Of a stretch of DNA of 64,000 nt, positions 60,502 through 64,000 are shown in pieces. Every line of letters begins with the position of its first letter. Position 1 is the stretch's first letter. Made by a program: the position numbers and the translations under genes. The stretch comes from Actinophytocola sp035995025 (GTDB lineage: Bacteria; Actinomycetota; Actinomycetes; Mycobacteriales; Pseudonocardiaceae): NCBI GenBank assembly GCA_035995025.1, contig DASYKY010000079.1:1-64000 (forward strand), given 5' to 3'. The notes beneath the pieces are model-generated. The model was given only the letters and a program-made list of their open reading frames with translations, was not told the origin of the DNA and made no database searches.

Positions 60502-61500
60502 TCAGCCGGCCGGTGAGTCGTCGCTGATCTTGGGGTCGCCACCCCACGTGAAGGACAGCGTGCGCTGCTCGACGGTCTCCGTGCCGTCGTCGCGGACGAT
60601 CCGCACCGTGCTCGTGGTCACCGCCTGGTTGCGGTCGATCGTGATGTCCTGGACCTCCACGTGGTCCACGCCCGCGTACCGCGCCTCGATGCCCTCCGGG
60701 CCCTCGCGCGCCATGCCGCCGGCGCACATGTCGTGCGCGGCCTGCGGGTCCTCGGTCACGAGCGTGAAGTACTGCTCGGTCCGGTCTCCCATCGCCTGCG
60801 GGTTCGTCGGGGTCACCGGCTCGGGGCCGACGGTCGTGCGCTGCGGCTGGGCCGCCTCGACCCAGGTGGTCGTCGGCCCGGCCGTCGAGTCGCCGGGGGC
60901 GGACGAGCCGGTGCCGGACTCGCTCTCCCCGGGCGACGAGCCGGGCGCGGGCGCCTCGCCGGTGCGCCGGGCCGTGTCCGGGCGGGCGGGCGCCGACGAC
61001 GTGGTGCTCGACGGGGTCCGGCTCGTGCGCGGCGCGTGCGTGGGCGCGTCGACCGGCAGCGTGCCGAGCTCCTGGGTCGGGAACGCGGGGAGCGCGTCGA
61101 TCGTGGTGCCGGACGACGGCGTGCCCATCAGCCGCACCGCCGCGACCGCCAGGCCGCACACGACCGCCGCCGACGTACCCACCGCGAACCACGCCGCCTT
61201 GCGCCACGACCGCGGCGGCGTGACCGACGCGGGCACGATGCCGAGGTCGAACTTGCGCAGGCCTTGCGGCGGCGTGTCCGGGACGACGTGCACGACCGCG
61301 ACCTCGGGCTCCCGCTGGCGGGGCACCAGCGCGAGCGGCGAGGTGTCGTCGTCGGGGGGCGGGGCCCAGCCGGCCCGGGCGTGCGAGGGGAAGTGTCCCG
61401 CCTCGGTCGGCCGGATGGCCGGGGTCCAGGCGGAGTTCACCTCCCCGCGGTGGTGTCTGCCATGACTTGGCCCGGTGGTGGGCCAGCCCCCGCTACTCAT
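60502..61500 (-). CDS. Single-pass membrane protein with NTF2-like outer domain (B)
   Basis: A 332-residue protein: long cytosolic N-terminus (about 1-105), TM about 110-130 ('AAWFAVGTSAAVVCGLAVAAV'), a Ser/Thr/Pro stalk and a C-terminal 'DRTEQYFTLVTEDPQAAHDMCAGGM...VTTSTVRIVRDDG' domain similar to that of the previous protein. ATG 61500 has GAGAGG upstream. Same type of outer domain as its neighbours, hence probably a co-evolved set. Confidence 0.72.
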   Translation of the reverse strand: MSSGGWPTTGPSHGRHHRGEVNSAWTPAIRPTEAGHFPSHARAGWAPPPDDDTSPLALVPRQREPEVAVVHVVPDTPPQGLRKFDLGIVPASVTPPRSWRKAAWFAVGTSAAVVCGLAVAAVRLMGTPSSGTTIDALPAFPTQELGTLPVDAPTHAPRTSRTPSSTTSSAPARPDTARRTGEAPAPGSSPGESESGTGSSAPGDSTAGPTTTWVEAAQPQRTTVGPEPVTPTNPQAMGDRTEQYFTLVTEDPQAAHDMCAGGMAREGPEGIEARYAGVDHVEVQDITIDRNQAVTTSTVRIVRDDGTETVEQRTLSFTWGGDPKISDDSPAG

Positions 61501-61557
61501 GGCTGTGGGACCTCTCTGCTTGCGGATCGTGACGTGGTGCGACGGACTCGTCACGGC

Positions 61558-62289
61558 TCAGCGGGTGTCGACCACCTGGAAGGCCTCGGCGTAGCGGCCG
61601 TCGCCCAGCCCGGCCTGCCGGGCGATGGCGCCGAAACCGGCGCGGAGCATCTTCTCCAGCTCGGCTCCGTCGCCGATCTGGGACGCATGGGACCGCAGGG
61701 CGGCCATCTTCTTGTCGAACGTGTCCGTCACGTCCACGACGTGGTTGCGCAGCGGAGCGGGGGCGTCGCTCACCCATAACTCGCGCACCGTCCACGGCTC
61801 GAGGCCTTCGTCGTCGAGCAGCTCGCGGTGGGCATGCGGGTTGCGCGAGTCCGGGAACACGGCGGCGAACGCGGCCTCGCCGGACGCGCGGTGGTCGGGG
61901 TGGGCGGTCGCGACCCGCTCCCAGTTGATCTCGGGTGACCAGGCGAGCACGCGGTCCGGCCGGACCTGGCGGATCACTCGCGTGATGTCCCGGCGCAGCT
62001 CCAGCGAGGCGGTCAGCGCGCCGTCGGGGTGGTGGAGGAACACGACGTCCGTGACGCCGACCTGGGCCGCCGCGGTGCGCTGCTCGGCCTCGCGGGTGCG
62101 CGCCATCCCGGCGGCGTCGCGGTCGGCGTCGCCGCTCGCCTCGCCGGAGGTGCAGATGCAGTACGTGACCGCGATGCCGGCGGCCGTCCAGGAGGCGACG
62201 GTGCCCGCGGCACCGAAGTCGACGTCGTCCGGGTGCGCGGCGACGACCAACGCCGATCGCACGTCATCGCCGGAGGTCGGGAGGCTCAC
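61558..62289 (-). CDS. PIG-L / LmbE-family deacetylase
   Basis: Zinc deacetylase of 243 residues. 'VVAAHPDDVDFGAAGTVASW' carries the A-H-P-D-D zinc motif; the third ligand is in 'ATAHPDHRASGEA'. The family includes MshB (mycothiol) and BshB enzymes acting on GlcNAc-linked molecules; this is a shorter type of unknown substrate. GTG 62289 fits the common 'SLPTSGDD' N-terminus. The start is separated from the next gene by 94 bp. Confidence 0.87.
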   Translation of the reverse strand: MSLPTSGDDVRSALVVAAHPDDVDFGAAGTVASWTAAGIAVTYCICTSGEASGDADRDAAGMARTREAEQRTAAAQVGVTDVVFLHHPDGALTASLELRRDITRVIRQVRPDRVLAWSPEINWERVATAHPDHRASGEAAFAAVFPDSRNPHAHRELLDDEGLEPWTVRELWVSDAPAPLRNHVVDVTDTFDKKMAALRSHASQIGDGAELEKMLRAGFGAIARQAGLGDGRYAEAFQVVDTR

Positions 62290-62383
62290 CTGGCCCAGGG
62301 TATGCGGTTGCCCACGGTGTGAGGCCCGGGGTGCGCAGCGACCCGCCACACCACTCGACCGGGTGACGGGAAATCCGGTGCGG

Positions 62384-62692
62384 CTACTGCCCGGTGCGGT
62401 ACTTCTCCTGCGTCGACTGCAGGGCCTTCACCGCGGCGCCGCCGGAGCCCGCGGCCAGCAGGATCGCCAGCACGTCGGCGAAACCGCCCCCGGAGGTCAG
62501 CGCCCACGCGATCAGCGCGCCCGCGGTGGTGACGCCGGCGATCGGCCAGCGCGACCGCACGTACTGCCCCACCGGCGCCCCGCTGGCTCCCTTCCGGTTC
62601 GCGGCGGAGCTCAGCATGGCGAGGTAACCCGTGTTGGCGAGGGCGGCGACCACACCGGCGATGGCGATGATGACGGCGATCAGGTTGAACAT
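62384..62692 (-). CDS. Small three-TM membrane protein
   Basis: A 102-residue protein with TM helices about 3-20, 47-66 and 70-88. The ATG at 62692 directly leads into the first TM. A hydrophilic C-terminus 'QSTQEKYRTGQ' follows. No family recognised. Confidence 0.65.
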   Translation of the reverse strand: MFNLIAVIIAIAGVVAALANTGYLAMLSSAANRKGASGAPVGQYVRSRWPIAGVTTAGALIAWALTSGGGFADVLAILLAAGSGGAAVKALQSTQEKYRTGQ

Positions 62693-62782
62693 GACTCCAG
62701 TGTGCCCGCATCCCGGCTGCCGGGGATCGGTGAGAACCCTGATTCTGAGCGTTCTCTCAGCGGAGCCGTTCGACGTGCGTTC

Positions 62783-63118
62783 TCACCGGCCGAGCGGGCC
62801 GCGGCCGAGGTTCAGCAGCGCCATCGCCAGGCGCCTGCCCTCCGGGCCGAGCTCGCGGTAGCGCGCGAGCACGTCGATCTCGCGGTTGTAGACGATGCGC
62901 GGTCCGCCGGCCGCCATTCTCGCCGCGCCGATCGTCTTGGACACCTCGATGCGGCGCTTCACCAGCCGCAGGATCTCCGCGTCGAGCCAGTCGATCTCCG
63001 TGCGCAGCCCCGAGATCTCCTCGTCGGGCTTGCCCGCCGGGGGTGCGGGGGTGTCGTCTCCCGTGGCCGGGCCGGCGGAGGGCGTGGTGGAAGGCGTGGT
63101 GGAAGGCATGGTCGTCAT
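62783..63118 (-). CDS. Chorismate mutase (AroQ-delta, MtCM-like)
   Basis: Converts chorismate to prephenate for Phe/Tyr. A short all-helical AroQ domain (about 30-111) closely resembles M. tuberculosis Rv0948c as recalled: 'LRTEIDWLDAEILRLVKRRIEVSKTIGAARMAAGG', 'NREIDVLARY' and the end 'ALLNLGRGPLG'. Proteins of this type are weak alone and are activated by binding DAHP synthase (family knowledge). The first 28 residues are disordered with T-T-P-S repeats. ATG 63118 is assumed; an ATG at 63109 has better spacing to GAGG. Divergent from pcrA, as in mycobacteria. A leader ORF and attenuator precede it. Confidence 0.92.
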   Translation of the reverse strand: MTTMPSTTPSTTPSAGPATGDDTPAPPAGKPDEEISGLRTEIDWLDAEILRLVKRRIEVSKTIGAARMAAGGPRIVYNREIDVLARYRELGPEGRRLAMALLNLGRGPLGR

Positions 63119-63150
63119 CCTCGGTTCTGGGAGGCCCCGGCCCGAAGCGA

Positions 63151-63179
63151 AAGCCCCGGGTCCGAGGACTCCGGGGCTT
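63151..63179 (-). terminator. Attenuator terminator hairpin of the chorismate mutase leader
   Basis: On the minus strand a 9-bp GC stem is formed by 63179-63171 with 63159-63151 and an 11-nt loop, followed by CGCTT. It lies 33 bp before the chorismate mutase start. Its first arm overlaps a sequence (63174-63166) exactly complementary over 9 nt to leader positions 63224-63216, so antiterminator and terminator are mutually exclusive. Confidence 0.75.
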
Positions 63180-63198
63180 GCCTGTCGTGTGCTGGGCG

Positions 63199-63261
63199 CT
63201 ACGCCACGACGGGAGCCGGAGTCCGGATCCCGTAGAAAAACTCGAAGTCATGGCTGCGCAC
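63199..63261 (-). CDS. Leader peptide of chorismate mutase (FEFFY)
   Basis: A 20-codon open frame from GTG 63261 to TAG 63199 reads M-R-S-H-D-F-E-F-F-Y-G-I-R-T-P-A-P-V-V-A. Three Phe and one Tyr fall within five codons (63232-63246), consistent with ribosome stalling when charged tRNA-Phe or tRNA-Tyr is scarce. The promoter spacing predicts that transcription begins at the GTG itself (leaderless). It lies between the promoter and the attenuator hairpin, in the classical position. Untested; too short to judge by codon statistics. Confidence 0.7.
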   Translation of the reverse strand: MRSHDFEFFYGIRTPAPVVA

Positions 63262-63268
63262 GTGACGG

Positions 63269-63297
63269 ATTCTGGACCACGGATCGCGAACTGTCCA
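63269..63297 (-). promoter_or_regulatory. Sigma-A-type promoter of the leader transcript
   Basis: On the minus strand TGGACA (63297-63292) and CAGAAT (63274-63269) are separated by exactly 17 nt. The -10 end is 7 nt before the GTG at 63261, so the transcript would start at or next to the start codon. Confidence 0.65.
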
Positions 63298-63354
63298 GCC
63301 GCCCGGCTTGCCGCGTCCTCGTTGTCGGTGCGGGCCGGTAACGTTGTTCCCACG

Positions 63355-64000
63355 ATGAGCACTCTGTTCGAAATACCTCCGCAAGCCCCTGTCACGCCGG
63401 CCCGCCGACGCTCGGCGGAGCTGCTCGCCGACCTCAATGACCAGCAGCGACGCGCCGTGCAGCACGCGGGCTCGCCGTTGCTGGTGGTCGCCGGCGCCGG
63501 CTCGGGCAAGACGCGGGTGCTCACCAGGCGCATCGCCTACCTGCTCGCCGAGCGCGACGTGCATCCCGGCCAGATCATGGCGATCACGTTCACCAACAAG
63601 GCCGCCGCCGAGATGCGCGAGCGCGTCGTCGAGCTGGTCGGCCGCCGCGCCAACGCGATGTGGGTGTCCACGTTCCACTCGATGTGTGTGCGCGTGCTGC
63701 GCCGTGACGCCACCACGCTCGGCATGAAGTCGAGCTTCTCGGTCTACGACTCCGACGACACCCGCCGGCTGATCACGCTGGTGGCGCGCGACCTCGACCT
63801 CGACCCGAAGCGGTACACCGCGCGCGGGCTGGCCGCGCACATCTCGAACCTGAAGAACGAGCTGGTCGGCCCGGGCGACGCGACCGAGTCCGCGGCCAAC
63901 GACTTCGAGCGCCGCGCCGCCGAGGTGTACGTCGAGTACCAGCGCAGGCTGGGCCTGGCCAACGCGTTCGACTTCGACGACCTGATCATGCGCACGGTCG
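63355..64000 (+). CDS. pcrA: ATP-dependent DNA helicase PcrA/UvrD (3' partial)
   Basis: N-terminal 215 residues of an SF1A 3'-5' helicase, cut by the window end. 'LNDQQRRAVQHAGSPLLVVAGAGSGKTRVLTRRIAYLL' gives the Q motif and Walker A (A-G-A-G-S-G-K-T), 'ITFTNKAAAEMRERV' is motif Ia and 'STFHSMCVRVLRR' motif Ib/Ic, with 'FDFDDLI' (motif II region) near the edge. ATG 63355. The divergent arrangement with chorismate mutase matches M. tuberculosis uvrD1-Rv0948c. Functions in nucleotide excision repair and replication-fork processing. Confidence 0.95.
   Translation, partial: MSTLFEIPPQAPVTPARRRSAELLADLNDQQRRAVQHAGSPLLVVAGAGSGKTRVLTRRIAYLLAERDVHPGQIMAITFTNKAAAEMRERVVELVGRRANAMWVSTFHSMCVRVLRRDATTLGMKSSFSVYDSDDTRRLITLVARDLDLDPKRYTARGLAAHISNLKNELVGPGDATESAANDFERRAAEVYVEYQRRLGLANAFDFDDLIMRTV

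Noticed and set aside
63199..63840. 213-codon minus-strand frame overlapping pcrA
   Set aside because: Upstream part is the antisense shadow of pcrA; only its last 20 codons, after the promoter, are supported as the leader peptide.

Overview
The window is high-GC (about 70 %) chromosomal DNA of an actinomycete. GTG/TTG starts, 4-bp ATGA/GTGA overlaps, a WhiB3-type protein, a BldM-like regulator, SigD/RsdA and a His-tailed GroEL1 point to a Pseudonocardiaceae-like genus such as Amycolatopsis (inferred from gene content and order; no database search was possible). Much of the window follows an order known from Mycobacterium: glmS, nnrD, alr, tsaE, tsaB-rimI-tsaD, groES-groEL1, whiB3, sigD-rsdA, guaB2-guaB3, choD-like gene, guaA, and finally a chorismate mutase/pcrA (uvrD1) divergent pair.

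Layout. 1-9.96 kb: end of a WXG-like collagen-type protein, an alpha/beta hydrolase, glmS, nnrD, alr, a hydrolase, a 121-bp tandem-repeat array and tsaE. 9.95-17.9 kb: a non-core block (two HAD proteins, an acidic repeat protein, an MMPL transporter, an ankyrin protein, a three-helix-bundle protein and a DHA2 exporter) that separates tsaE from tsaB. 17.9-20.1 kb: tsaB-rimI-tsaD, which with tsaE makes the t6A tRNA-modification machinery. 20.1-27.8 kb: a second non-core block with an SDR protein, DUF4873, a secreted amidase and a lower-GC cassette of a stand-alone tRNA-binding OB-fold protein, an XRE regulator with a large sensor-like domain and a divergent TIR-domain protein, then an APH-like kinase. 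27.8-37.8 kb: groES-groEL1 behind a CIRCE element, whiB3, a MerR/B12-fold regulator, a BldM-like regulator, sigD-rsdA and small or membrane proteins. 37.8-50.9 kb: purine genes guaB2, guaB3 and guaA enclosing a triple-GNAT protein and a redox cluster (GMC oxidase, frameshifted metallo-hydrolase, FAD monooxygenase, Tat-type flavoprotein, aldehyde dehydrogenase).

50.9-64 kb: a PH-domain protein, a LiaF/PspC-type envelope-stress module (PspC protein divergent from a PspC-histidine kinase plus LuxR regulator), remains of a divergent eamA/lysR pair that lost both 5' halves, two Ser/Thr kinases and two single-pass proteins sharing an extracytoplasmic domain, a PIG-L deacetylase, chorismate mutase and the start of pcrA.

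Most notable observations: (1) upstream of the chorismate mutase there is a complete candidate aromatic-amino-acid attenuator: promoter, an apparently leaderless 20-codon leader ORF containing Phe-Glu-Phe-Phe-Tyr, an antiterminator pairing and a terminator hairpin; (2) the TIR / XRE / tRNA-binding-protein cassette is a candidate uncharacterised immunity or stress module; (3) a dispersed short repeat with strict 22-bp phasing occurs at two loci 41 kb apart; (4) several lesions (frameshift, deletion scar) and degenerate active sites (BldM-like receiver without Asp54, GuaB3 without the IMPDH cysteine). No tRNA, rRNA, CRISPR array, prophage or insertion sequence was seen.
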